Position numbers and translations under genes: made by a program. Positions 25,304 to 34,034 of a stretch of 48,306 nt of DNA are shown here, piece by piece. Source of the stretch: Pseudomonadota bacterium. GTDB lineage: Bacteria; Pseudomonadota; Alphaproteobacteria; Rickettsiales; UBA1997. Position 1 is the first letter of the stretch; every line of letters begins with the position of its first letter. The notes beneath the pieces were generated by a model. It made no database searches and was not told where the DNA came from. It worked only from the letters and a program-made list of their open reading frames with translations. Location of the stretch: assembly GCA_018970485.1 (NCBI GenBank), contig JAGWWH010000011.1, forward strand, positions 1-48,306, in the 5' to 3' direction.

Positions 25304-26092
25304 ATGTCCTCTAAGCGTGCAAAAATTATTTCGATCGTAAATCAGAAAGGTGGAGTTGGAAAAACCACCACAACTGTGAACCTTGCTGCAGCTCTTGCGA
25401 TGTTAAAAAAGAAGGTTTTGTTGGTCGATCTTGATCCTCAAGGAAATGCTAGTACTGGCTTTGGAGTGCCTTTATCTCAAAGACAAAAAACCATTTATGA
25501 AATTTTGATCGGTGAATGCGAAATCGATAAGGCTTTGATTCCAACCAAATTTTCTGATTTAAAAATAATTACCTCGACCGTTGATTTGTCGGCTTGCGAA
25601 GTTGAGCTAGTTGGCGCCGAGAAAAGAGAATATTTGCTACGAAAGTCTTTAAAAAACATCGTTCATGATTTCGATTATATCCTAATCGACTGCCCCCCTT
25701 CGCTTGGAATCCTGACTATAAATGCCCTAGTTGCGTCCGACTCAGTTTTAATTCCGATGCAGTGCGAGTTTTTTTCTTTGGAGGGATTGAGCCACTTATT
25801 AACCACTCTCGATTTGGTCAAAGATAATTTGAACCAGAATTTGGCGATTAATGGAATAGTTTTAACCATGCACGATCGACGCAACAAATTGACAGAACAA
25901 GTTGAGATTGATGTAAGGGATTTTCTTGGGGAAAAAGTTTTTCATCATGTGATCCCAAGAAATGTAAAACTTTCCGAAGCTCCTTCGCACGGACTTCCTG
26001 GAATTTCTTATGATCCAAAATCTTCTGGCGCAGTTGCTTATTTTGGACTAGCAAATGAGGTTTTGGAGAGAGAAAAAAAGAAAGCTTTGTAG
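25304..26092 (+). CDS. parA: ParA/Soj chromosome partitioning ATPase
   Basis: ParA binds DNA nonspecifically and moves ParB-parS complexes. The 262-residue protein has the deviant Walker A KGGVGKTT (15-22), DLDPQGNASTGFG, the YILIDCPPSLGILTINAL strand and PMQCEFFSLEGLSHLL, all typical of chromosomal ParA. parB lies 5.4 kb downstream rather than adjacent, beyond putA-putP on the opposite strand. parS-like sites flank the gene. Confidence 0.96.
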   Translation: MSSKRAKIISIVNQKGGVGKTTTTVNLAAALAMLKKKVLLVDLDPQGNASTGFGVPLSQRQKTIYEILIGECEIDKALIPTKFSDLKIITSTVDLSACEVELVGAEKREYLLRKSLKNIVHDFDYILIDCPPSLGILTINALVASDSVLIPMQCEFFSLEGLSHLLTTLDLVKDNLNQNLAINGIVLTMHDRRNKLTEQVEIDVRDFLGEKVFHHVIPRNVKLSEAPSHGLPGISYDPKSSGAVAYFGLANEVLEREKKKAL

Positions 26093-26117
26093 GTGTTTTG
26101 CTAGGGATTTTTTGGCT

Positions 26118-26133
26118 TGTTCCACATGAAATT
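26118..26133. promoter_or_regulatory. parS-like site downstream of parA
   Basis: TGTTCCACATGAAATT matches 12 of 16 positions of the widespread parS consensus TGTTTCACGTGAAACA and shares 14 nt with the reverse complement of the site at 25104-25120. Confidence 0.5.
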
Positions 26134-26184
26134 AAGAGTTTTTGCTAGTAATTTTAGTTGATGCGTTGCGGAATTGATCGTTTG

Positions 26185-29100
26185 TTAAATCAAATTTGCT
26201 TGAGCGATATAGCCGAAACGGTGGTAGTTATTGCTCACAGATTGTTCTTGCAAATAGTTGAGCAGCTCAACTCTACCTTGATAAATAACGCCATCACTAA
26301 TTACTGCGATTCCGCTATTCGACGCCTTTTGTTTCAAGAGTGTTGGTTCGTTTTTGCTTACAACCCTAACCCGTTTAAACCTTTCAAGCTGGCCAACAAA
26401 CTCTTCTTCTTTTTCTATTGTGACTACGAGATTACGAAGAATAGCGGGAGAAGTTTTTTCGATTTCTGCCACAATATTTCTGTTTTCAAGGCTAACAAAA
26501 ACTTTTTTGGTACAAAGTTTTGCGGCCAAAATCGCAAGAATTAGATCTTTTATGGAAGCTGAAATGTCAGCTCTAACGGCAATATTTTGCAGAGATAAGA
26601 AGCGAGTGATGTTGGATTGGCCGGGAATTTTTTGGTAATCAATTTCTTTTGAAAAGAAGTCGTTATGGATGCCAACATAGTTTTTGAGGGCGGCTGAAAT
26701 TCCATTTTTATCTTCTCTCTCTAAGTCTTTTGCCACTTCTCTCAAATCTCGATTTTCAATTTCAACATTCTTGGCGATCGAGTTTAGAGTCTTGTTAGTG
26801 AAATTGAAGAATTGATAAATGTAGTTCAAACCACCGGCTTTAATTCCAATTCCAAAGGCAGATTTATTCATCCCGCCGAAAGGCTGACGCTCAACAACTG
26901 CGCCGGTTGAAGAGCGGTTGATGTAAAGATTTCCGGCTTGAATTGAGTTTTTCCATAATAGCTGTTCGTTATCATTTAAGCTTTCTAGGGCTGAGGTTAG
27001 GCCGTAACCAGTGCTATTAACCAGCTCGATACCTTCTGCTAAGCTATCAATTTTCATGATCGTTAGAACTGGACCAAAAAACTCAGTCATGTGGCCTTTA
27101 TCACCAATTTTAGTGCCAATCTTCAGGCCCGGGGTCCACAAAGTTTGGTTTTTATTCAGGCACTGTGGCCTCAAAAGCCAGCGCTCGTGAGGTTCGGTCT
27201 GAGTAAGCGCATATTCCAAATCAGCTAAAGGCTTTCTGATCAAGGGATTTACCTTGGTTTTGTAATTCCACGCCCCATCAACAGTTAAGCTCTTCGCTGC
27301 ATCGACAAGGGTGTGTAAGAATTTTTCGTCTTCATAAATTTCTTTTTCTAAAGCCAGGATCGAAGTCGCCGAACATTTTTGTCCAGAATTTGAAAATGCA
27401 GAGTGCAAAACATTTTTGATCGCCTGATCTTTGTCGGCAAATTTCGTGACAATCGTGACATTTTTGCCGCCAGTTTCTGCGATCATTTTAACCATCGGAT
27501 TGCTCTTGATGATTGAGAGCGCGGTATTTGTGCTGCCAGTGAAGACGATCATTTCAAGTAAATCGCTTTTAGTCATTTCCATCGCTACAGCCGAATCAAA
27601 GCTCGGAACAAATTGCAGCGCGTCTTTCGGAACGCCAGCATCCCAAAAGCATTTTGCAAGCTCGTAGCCGACAAAAGTCGAGAAGTTTGACTGCTTGAAG
27701 ATCACATTACTGCCCGCGATCAAGCCAGCGAATATTCCGCCGGCTGGAATTGCGAGTGGAAAGTTCCAAGGGCTAAGAACCAAAACAGTTTTTTTGGCAG
27801 AATATTCGACTTCAGAAAGCTCGCTTCTCATTTTCAATAAGCTGTAGCTGTAGAAGTTGCCGAAGTCGATTGCTTCAGTGATTTCTGGATCGCTTTCAAC
27901 GAAAGGTTTACCGGTTTCTAAAGCGATTGCGCCCATTAAATCGCCGCGTCTATTTTTGAAATTATCGACAACTTTCGCGATAATTTCTAAGCGCTGTTCA
28001 ACTGATAAATTTCTCCAAGAAGTGCTTTCTGATGCACAAGCAAGAGCCTCTTTAGCTTCTTCAACTGTGGCTCCGTGATAAAATCCAACAACTTTATCAT
28101 CAGCGTTGTGATCTTTAATTTTGTGAGCTTCGTTGCTTGGCGCGATGTCTTTGCCGTTAATTACGGCATTTACGGTCAGGCCGGAAATATTTTGCCATTT
28201 TTCTCTGATTTTTTTCGCAAATTCGCAGTTATTTGGAATTGAGAAATCGGTATCTGCTTCTGATTTGTAAGAAAGGCCAAAAGTTTTTGGATCGCTGACG
28301 AAATTTTCGGTTAAGCGATTTTGCGTGCGATTTACGGCAAATTCATTTTTCGCTTTAAGACTCAAAGATGCTTCGAATTTATTTTCGAGCATCTTCAAAT
28401 TTTCTTTGTTCAAGCCGTTAACGTAGCGCAGGTAATTGTCACGAGAGGTGTTTTCGTCCAAGCGGCGAACTAGGTATCCGATCGCGCTGATAAAATCTTC
28501 TTTGCTGCCGAATGGCAAATAGAGCAGCACGTTCATGTTGAATTCTTTGGCGAACATTCTTGAAACATGTTCAGACATGCCGCTAAGCATTTCGAAAGTT
28601 ACGAGATCGAGCGTGCCGTTTTCTTTGGCACAAAGATAAATGTAGGCGATGTCAAAAAGATTGTGTGAAGCCACGCCGATTCTGACTGCGTTGATATTTT
28701 CTTTTTTAAGAGCGAATTCCAGCATGCGTTTGTAGTTGGCATCGGTCATCGCTTTGATTGAAAAAGGAGCGAGTGCCCAATTTCTTTCGTTAGCTTCAAA
28801 CAATTCCATGTCCATGTTCGCGCCTTTTACGACTCTTACGCGCGCAGGAGCCCCGCCGTTTTTAATTTTTTCCTGTGCCCAAGCGGTGATTTTTTGGAGG
28901 TATAAATATGAATCAGGAAGATAGGCCTGTAGGGCGATTCCAGCGGTTAGATTTTTGAATTCAGGTTTGCTCAAAGCGCGAATGAAGGTCTCAACCGTGA
29001 TTGATAAATCGCGATATTCTTCCATGTCGAAATTAACGACTTTGTTCGATTTATTGCCGGTTTTTGGGCAGACATATTGGTTCTCCATCGCCGCCCGATA

Positions 29101-29700
29101 AATGACGCTGATTTTTTCCACTAATGTCTCGACTGTTTGCTCAAAGCCAATCGAGCTGATTTGGGAGTAGATCGTAGAGATCTTGATTGAAATGCAGTTG
29201 ATGGCGGGATTTTGTAGGTCTTTGACATATTGCTCGGTTCTTTTTTCCGCATCTTCTTCGCCAAGTAGAAGCTCGCCAACTCGGTTGAGATTTGTGTTGA
29301 GGTTATTTTCTAAATTTTTGCGGATGCGTTTTGTCAAAATCTCGTCATTGCCAAAAAGGACATATTTCGAAGTGGTGAGGTAGATGAATTGTTTAATTAG
29401 CGGGATGGAAATTAGGTGAGCGAAGCAACGAGTTAGATTGTATAAATCGACCAATCTTTTTTCGACGAAGCTTAAAAAATTCAGGTTGGGAATTTTGCCA
29501 ATAATTGTCGCGATATCTCCGGTTTTTTTAGGCCGGAAAGCCTTGTCCATCATCGCGATCACAAAAGATTTATCGGCAGAATTTTGGAAAAATTTATCCA
29601 TTTTTGCGGCATAAATTTTATCGGTAATCGACTGATATTTCTTCGATTTTTCCATCCATTCTTTGGCGAGAATTTTTGCTTCTTCGTTGAGATTTTTCAT
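26185..29700 (-). CDS. putA: PutA, bifunctional proline dehydrogenase / P5C dehydrogenase
   Basis: PutA oxidises proline to glutamate, passing electrons to quinone. Residues about 80-470 are the FAD-linked proline dehydrogenase barrel (VVKGANMDMELFEAN, TDANYKRML, MLSGMSEHVSRMF). Residues about 505-1000 are the aldehyde dehydrogenase (SPWNFPLAIP, ETGGKNV with Glu742, NSGQKCSATS with Cys776). The C-terminal 150 residues resemble the inactive dehydrogenase-like tail of longer PutA proteins, ending EQSVSNN. No N-terminal ribbon-helix-helix DNA-binding domain is present, so it does not look self-regulating. putP is directly upstream. Confidence 0.96.
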   Translation of the reverse strand: MKNLNEEAKILAKEWMEKSKKYQSITDKIYAAKMDKFFQNSADKSFVIAMMDKAFRPKKTGDIATIIGKIPNLNFLSFVEKRLVDLYNLTRCFAHLISIPLIKQFIYLTTSKYVLFGNDEILTKRIRKNLENNLNTNLNRVGELLLGEEDAEKRTEQYVKDLQNPAINCISIKISTIYSQISSIGFEQTVETLVEKISVIYRAAMENQYVCPKTGNKSNKVVNFDMEEYRDLSITVETFIRALSKPEFKNLTAGIALQAYLPDSYLYLQKITAWAQEKIKNGGAPARVRVVKGANMDMELFEANERNWALAPFSIKAMTDANYKRMLEFALKKENINAVRIGVASHNLFDIAYIYLCAKENGTLDLVTFEMLSGMSEHVSRMFAKEFNMNVLLYLPFGSKEDFISAIGYLVRRLDENTSRDNYLRYVNGLNKENLKMLENKFEASLSLKAKNEFAVNRTQNRLTENFVSDPKTFGLSYKSEADTDFSIPNNCEFAKKIREKWQNISGLTVNAVINGKDIAPSNEAHKIKDHNADDKVVGFYHGATVEEAKEALACASESTSWRNLSVEQRLEIIAKVVDNFKNRRGDLMGAIALETGKPFVESDPEITEAIDFGNFYSYSLLKMRSELSEVEYSAKKTVLVLSPWNFPLAIPAGGIFAGLIAGSNVIFKQSNFSTFVGYELAKCFWDAGVPKDALQFVPSFDSAVAMEMTKSDLLEMIVFTGSTNTALSIIKSNPMVKMIAETGGKNVTIVTKFADKDQAIKNVLHSAFSNSGQKCSATSILALEKEIYEDEKFLHTLVDAAKSLTVDGAWNYKTKVNPLIRKPLADLEYALTQTEPHERWLLRPQCLNKNQTLWTPGLKIGTKIGDKGHMTEFFGPVLTIMKIDSLAEGIELVNSTGYGLTSALESLNDNEQLLWKNSIQAGNLYINRSSTGAVVERQPFGGMNKSAFGIGIKAGGLNYIYQFFNFTNKTLNSIAKNVEIENRDLREVAKDLEREDKNGISAALKNYVGIHNDFFSKEIDYQKIPGQSNITRFLSLQNIAVRADISASIKDLILAILAAKLCTKKVFVSLENRNIVAEIEKTSPAILRNLVVTIEKEEEFVGQLERFKRVRVVSKNEPTLLKQKASNSGIAVISDGVIYQGRVELLNYLQEQSVSNNYHRFGYIAQANLI

Positions 29701-29781
29701 TTTTTAGCGGATTAAAATTATCAAGAACCCACTTCAAACCTTGATTGGATTGAGATCGGGTTTCTTAAAATTAAATAATAT

Positions 29782-31263
29782 TTACTCGTTCATCGCATCG
29801 AGCCTTTTGAAATCGGCGGCAACTTTTTTAGGAACTTGGTGCGGAGTCATTAAGCTCACCATTACAACAGTAACGAATGAGAGCACAAAAGCGGGCAAAA
29901 TTTCGTAAGAAATAAATGACATTTTGCTAAAGATGATTGCGCCAGCAGCGCCAGAAATAACGCCAGCGATTGCGCCATATCGGGTAGTTTTTTTCCAATA
30001 AAGCGAAAGAAGAACGATCGGACCAAATGCAGCTCCAAGCCCAGCCCAAGCTCTTCCAACTAAAGCAAGAACACTAGCGCTTGGATCCGCGGCGATAAAC
30101 ATTGCGATCAAGGCAACTAATACGACCCACATGCGCGTAACAAAAAGCATCTCTTTGTTTGCGGCATTTTTTCTGATGAAGTGGCGATAAAAATCTTCAC
30201 TAAGTGCGCTGCAACAAATGATGATTTGGGCGTTGGTGGTGCTCATTGTCGCAGAAACAATCGCCGCAACTAACACGCCAATAATGATTGGATGAAAGAT
30301 GGAGTGAGACATTGCGATGAAAACAGTTTCCGGTTCTTTCAGCGGAGATCCTGCAAAATAAACAAAGCCCAAAAGCCCGATTATTGCGGCTCCCGCCATC
30401 GACAACGTCATCCAAGAAATGCAGATTTTTCTGGCGAGATCGATGCGATTAGGGTCTTTGATTGCCATGTATTTTGAGATAATGTGAGGTTGTCCGAAAT
30501 AGCCCAAGCCCCAAGCGAAGAAGCCGAGAATTCCTAAAAAGTTTAAACCGTGGAATGGATCAACGTGGCTTGGCGCCATTTCAATAGTTTTCATCACGAA
30601 GTCCGAGGCGCTGAAATCTGAAGTGCCGACAATAAAAAACGGCACGAATAGCAGAACGCAGAAGATCAAAATGCCTTGGAATAAATCGGCGTAACTGACC
30701 GCCAAAAATCCACCAAGCAATGCGTAAGAAACGATGCCGATGCAAGAGAGAATTAAGGCGGTGGAGTAAGAGATTCCAAAAATCGCCGAGAATAATTTTG
30801 CACTGCCGGTGAATCCTGCGGCGATGTAAATGGTGAAGAAGAAGATAATTATGACGAGAGTTGAGACATTCAGAACTCTGCTTTTGTCCTCAAGGCGATG
30901 TTCAAGGAATGAGGTGATGGTAAGCGCGTCGCCAGAAATTTCGGTGTAGCGGCGAAGGCGTTTTGCGATGATTTTCCAGCTACAATAAGAGCCAACAACT
31001 AAGCCAATTACGATCCAAATTTGATTAACGCCGTGAAGATAAAAAGCACCAGGAAGACCCATCAACAACCAGCTGCTCATGTCTGATGCGCCAACGTTCA
31101 TTGCTCCAACAATCGGGCCAAGTTTTCTGCTTCCTAAAATGTAATCCGAGAAGGTTTTTGTCTTTCTGAAGGCTTGATATCCAAGATACATCAGCCCAGT
31201 GAAATAGATCAGAATAGTAGCGAGAATAAATGAATTTCCCTCGCTGTGTTGCATTAATTCCAT
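29782..31263 (-). CDS. putP: PutP, sodium/proline symporter
   Basis: A 493-residue sodium:solute symporter with about 13 hydrophobic segments. The N-terminal half has SDYILGSRKLGPIVGAMNVGASDMSSWLLMGLPGA, very close to PutP, and the GGFLAVSYADLFQGILI motif that helps form the sodium and substrate site. Neighbouring putA, 81 nt downstream on the same strand, supports proline as substrate. A putP-putA transcription unit is likely. Confidence 0.95.
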   Translation of the reverse strand: MELMQHSEGNSFILATILIYFTGLMYLGYQAFRKTKTFSDYILGSRKLGPIVGAMNVGASDMSSWLLMGLPGAFYLHGVNQIWIVIGLVVGSYCSWKIIAKRLRRYTEISGDALTITSFLEHRLEDKSRVLNVSTLVIIIFFFTIYIAAGFTGSAKLFSAIFGISYSTALILSCIGIVSYALLGGFLAVSYADLFQGILIFCVLLFVPFFIVGTSDFSASDFVMKTIEMAPSHVDPFHGLNFLGILGFFAWGLGYFGQPHIISKYMAIKDPNRIDLARKICISWMTLSMAGAAIIGLLGFVYFAGSPLKEPETVFIAMSHSIFHPIIIGVLVAAIVSATMSTTNAQIIICCSALSEDFYRHFIRKNAANKEMLFVTRMWVVLVALIAMFIAADPSASVLALVGRAWAGLGAAFGPIVLLSLYWKKTTRYGAIAGVISGAAGAIIFSKMSFISYEILPAFVLSFVTVVMVSLMTPHQVPKKVAADFKRLDAMNE

Positions 31264-31487
31264 TGGCGGAGTTTTAAGTTTGAAGACAGTGAAATCGAGA
31301 CCACTAAAGCCTCGTCAAAACACGTTTTTTAGACAGGAAAAATCGAGTTTTTTTTGTCAGATTTTTATAAACCGCAAGACAACTCTTTACTGTCTTTTTT
31401 GGTCACTAATTGTTTCGTTCAAAGAAAGATCTTGGGTTGAACTTACAAGAGCTCGTCTACCATCTTTAAATCCAAATAGTTTGTAAT

Positions 31488-31493
31488 CAGGAG
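31488..31493 (+). promoter_or_regulatory. Ribosome-binding site of parB
   Basis: CAGGAG lies 4 nt before ATG 31498 and fixes the parB start. The 234-nt gap from putP shows no other clear element. Confidence 0.7.
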
Positions 31494-31497
31494 AAAA

Positions 31498-32403
31498 ATG
31501 CAGGAAGTTCCAGAAAAAAAATTAGGTCGCGGATTGTCCGCATTGCTAGGCGAGAGTAAGCTAAAGCAATCTGAAGCAAATGACCGCAGTCACGGTTTTG
31601 TGAAAATGGTCGAGTTGACAAAAATCACCGCCGGCATTTACCAACCGCGTAAATATTTTAGCCAAGACGAGCTGCAAGATTTAGCGGATTCAATTAAAAT
31701 TAACGGCGTGCTTCAGCCAATTATTTTGCGCACCTCGGGAGACGAAGGAGATTACGAAATCATCGCCGGAGAAAGAAGATTTCGTGCCGCAAAAATTGCC
31801 GGATTAAGAGAAATTCCTGCCGTCATTAAGAAGATTAACAATCACGAGGCGCTAGAACTGGCGCTGATTGAGAACGTTCAGCGCGAAGATCTTTCTTTGC
31901 TTGAAGAGGCGGAAGGTTACCAAAGATTAGTCGACGAATTTTCTTACAGTTACGACCAAATCGCACAAAAAATTGGCAAGAGCCGTAGTCACGTAAACAA
32001 CATTTTGCGCCTGAGAAATTTGCCCAAAGAAGTGCAAGAAATGTTGAGTCAAAAAAAGATTTCAATGGGTCACGCGCGGGCTTTAATCAATTCAAAAAAT
32101 CCACGAGAATTAGCAAAAAAAATAATTACTGATTCCCTGAATGTCCGCGACGTTGAAGGTTTGGTGCGTGAAGAAAAAATCGAGACAATCAACAAAAACA
32201 CTCCGCTGTTTGTGCGCACCGAATCGCAAATCCGATTCGTCAACAGCGACCAAATTGCTTTGCTTGAAAATGAGCTTACGGGAATCGTCGGATCGGAAGT
32301 AAAAATTGCCTACAACGCCTTCAGACAAAGCGGAAAAATCCAAATTAAATTCAGCGAAATCGCCCAGATTCAGGATTTAATTGCGCGTTTGAAGTTGGAC
32401 TAA
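31498..32403 (+). CDS. parB: ParB/Spo0J chromosome partitioning protein
   Basis: ParB is the CTPase that loads at parS and spreads along DNA. The 301-residue protein starts with the ParA-stimulating motif KKLGRGLSALLG, followed by the CTP-binding segments QPRKYF and GERRFRAAKIAGL. The helix-turn-helix IAQKIGKSRSHVNNILRL, the MGHARAL helix and a C-terminal dimerisation region (IKFSEIAQIQDLIARL) complete it. It is separated from parA by putA-putP. The gene ends about 100 nt before the tatD terminator. Confidence 0.97.
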   Translation: MQEVPEKKLGRGLSALLGESKLKQSEANDRSHGFVKMVELTKITAGIYQPRKYFSQDELQDLADSIKINGVLQPIILRTSGDEGDYEIIAGERRFRAAKIAGLREIPAVIKKINNHEALELALIENVQREDLSLLEEAEGYQRLVDEFSYSYDQIAQKIGKSRSHVNNILRLRNLPKEVQEMLSQKKISMGHARALINSKNPRELAKKIITDSLNVRDVEGLVREEKIETINKNTPLFVRTESQIRFVNSDQIALLENELTGIVGSEVKIAYNAFRQSGKIQIKFSEIAQIQDLIARLKLD

Positions 32404-32503
32404 TTTCCTCGTTTGCCCCGCAGACTTTTGAAGAAGTTGAGATTCTGAAATTGAAATCCTAGCTCTCGATTTTGCTCAAATTGTGCCTGTTTATTTTTTA
32501 AAA

Positions 32504-32532
32504 AAGATTTTGAGCACCGTGCTCAAAATCTT
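32504..32532 (-). terminator. Hairpin terminator of tatD, repeat of the murU/hemE hairpin
   Basis: A perfect 14-bp stem (32504-32517 and 32519-32532) has the same 29-nt core as 16700-16728. On the minus strand it follows the tatD stop and is followed by a T-run; on the plus strand no T-run follows, so it serves tatD mainly. Confidence 0.8.
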
Positions 32533-32535
32533 ACT

Positions 32536-33333
32536 CTAGCCAGCAAAATCAAAGGTTCGTGAAAAAATCTTGAGAAAATTCTGCGTAGTTATTTTTGTCA
32601 CTTCCTCAGCGCTCACTCCTTTCAATTCTGCAATTTTCTCAACAACAAATTTCGTGAAAGCCGGCTGATTAATTTGACCGCGAAAAGGCATTGGTGCGAG
32701 GTAGGGCGAATCGGTTTCAACGAGCAAAAATTCGAGCGGAATAAATTTTACAATCTCTTGCAATGCTTGCGCATTTTTGAAAGTAACGATTCCCGAAATT
32801 GAAATGTAAATGCCGAGATCCAGCGCGGCGCGCGCCAATTCTTCGGTGCTTGAAAAACAATGCAAAAGGGCAGGAAATTTTTGCGATTTTTGTTCTGATT
32901 TTAAAATCGAAATCATGTCGCAGTCGCAGTCGCGCGAGTGAATAATTAGCGGCAAATTTGTTTCGCGCGCGGCCTGAATGTGTTCGAGAAAAGATGTTTT
33001 TTGCAGCGCGATTGAACTCTTGTCGTGGTAGTAATCCAAGCCCGTCTCGCCGATTCCAATAATTTTTGGATTAGCCTCACAAAGCGCGACAATTTCTTTG
33101 GCTTTTACGCGAGGCTGTTCGGCAACATTGCACGGGTGAATGCCAACAGAAGCGTAAATAAAATCGTGTTTTTTGGTGTAGGAAAGAATCTTGTCGATCT
33201 CGGTAATTCGCGTGCAAATCGTCTGCAAAATTCGCACGTTATTTTCTGCGCAATTCTTGACGATCTCGTCAAGCAAAATGCCTTTTTCTTCGATTAAATC
33301 GAGGTGGCAATGGGTGTCGACAATGTAGGTCAT
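32536..33333 (-). CDS. tatD: TatD-family metal-dependent hydrolase
   Basis: TatD proteins are TIM-barrel nucleases or deoxyribonucleases. The 265-residue protein has the metal-binding motif DTHCHLD near its start, SVGIHPCN, GIGETGLDYYHD, LIIHSRDCD, LHCFSST and LVETDSPYLAP. All belong to the TatD/YcfH family. It stands alone between the parB and nadD regions and ends at a strong hairpin. Confidence 0.95.
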   Translation of the reverse strand: MTYIVDTHCHLDLIEEKGILLDEIVKNCAENNVRILQTICTRITEIDKILSYTKKHDFIYASVGIHPCNVAEQPRVKAKEIVALCEANPKIIGIGETGLDYYHDKSSIALQKTSFLEHIQAARETNLPLIIHSRDCDCDMISILKSEQKSQKFPALLHCFSSTEELARAALDLGIYISISGIVTFKNAQALQEIVKFIPLEFLLVETDSPYLAPMPFRGQINQPAFTKFVVEKIAELKGVSAEEVTKITTQNFLKIFSRTFDFAG

Positions 33334-33353
33334 TTGTTTTTCGGTCTTTACCC

Positions 33354-33440
33354 GTCATCCCCGCGAAGGCGGGGATCCAGGAGGGTTAGTAACTACTTCC
33401 GAGCTTACTGTTCTGGATCACCGCCTTCGCGGGGATGACG
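33354..33440. repeat. Palindromic repeat, family C (copy 2), overlapping the nadD 3' end
   Basis: Arms GTCATCCCCGCGAAGGCGGG (from 33354) and CCGCCTTCGCGGGGATGACG (33421-33440) flank a 48-nt spacer. The right arm encodes the last seven nadD residues, and the nadD stop lies at its inner edge. Confidence 0.9.
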
Positions 33441-33936
33441 CCCTTAATTCAGTAGAAGAAGCTCGATTATTTTTAGTAAAAAAAATTTTGTAACGACCAG
33501 CGGTTTTAACAAATTTCCACGCCGGAAATTTTTGTATTTTTAGTAAAAAATTCCCGCGCGAAAAAATCGCCAAATCGATTGCAGAAATTATTTTTTTAAA
33601 ATTTTTCCAGCGGTGGAATTTTTCCAAAACGTCAGCGCCGACAACAAAAGTGAAGCGGTGATTTTTGTATTTTGTCTTCAAGTCGGAGATTAATTTTTCG
33701 GTGTAAATTTCGTCGTTTTGTAAAATTTTAATTTTTGGGTGATCACCGACAAGGTCTTGGCATTTCTGGGTTCGTGCTGCGTGAGCCTCGTAATCTTTTG
33801 GATTTTTCAGAGGATTTTTTTCAGTGACGATCCACCAAATTTGATCAAGCTGCAAACGTTTCAGGGCTAGCTCGCTAATGTGTAAATGTCCGTGGTGAGG
33901 CGGATTAAAACTGCCGCCTAAAATTCCGATTTTCAT
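33418..33936 (-). CDS. nadD: NadD, nicotinate-nucleotide adenylyltransferase
   Basis: NadD makes deamido-NAD, the substrate of NadE (encoded at 41971-43578). From ATG 33936 the 172-residue protein starts MKIGILGGSFNPPHHGHLHI, the nucleotidyltransferase signature with HxGH, and continues with IWWIVTEKNPLK, FVVGADVLEKFHRWKNF and IFFTKNN. The longer frame to 34005 would translate a palindromic repeat and is rejected. The final ASSPRRR also comes from a repeat. The end looks short compared with the family's ISSTxIR motif; the related residues NRASSTELR are still visible. Confidence 0.92.
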   Translation of the reverse strand: MKIGILGGSFNPPHHGHLHISELALKRLQLDQIWWIVTEKNPLKNPKDYEAHAARTQKCQDLVGDHPKIKILQNDEIYTEKLISDLKTKYKNHRFTFVVGADVLEKFHRWKNFKKIISAIDLAIFSRGNFLLKIQKFPAWKFVKTAGRYKIFFTKNNRASSTELRASSPRRR

Positions 33937-33950
33937 TTTGTGTTGCATTT

Positions 33951-34026
33951 CCTGGATCGCCGCCTGCGCGGGGATGACGTTGAAAGTAAGTACTCTACTA
34001 GTCACCCCCGCGCAGACGGGGATTTA
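33951..34026. repeat. Palindromic repeat, family C (copy 3)
   Basis: Arms CCTGGATCGCCGCCTGCGCG and the complement ending CGCGCAGACGGGGATTTA lie between ubiA and nadD. Translated, it gives the false N-terminal extension of nadD. Confidence 0.85.
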
Positions 34027-34034
34027 GAAAAATT

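Noticed and set aside
33937-34005. N-terminal extension of nadD
   Set aside because: It translates a family C repeat, and the conserved start motif begins at 33936.
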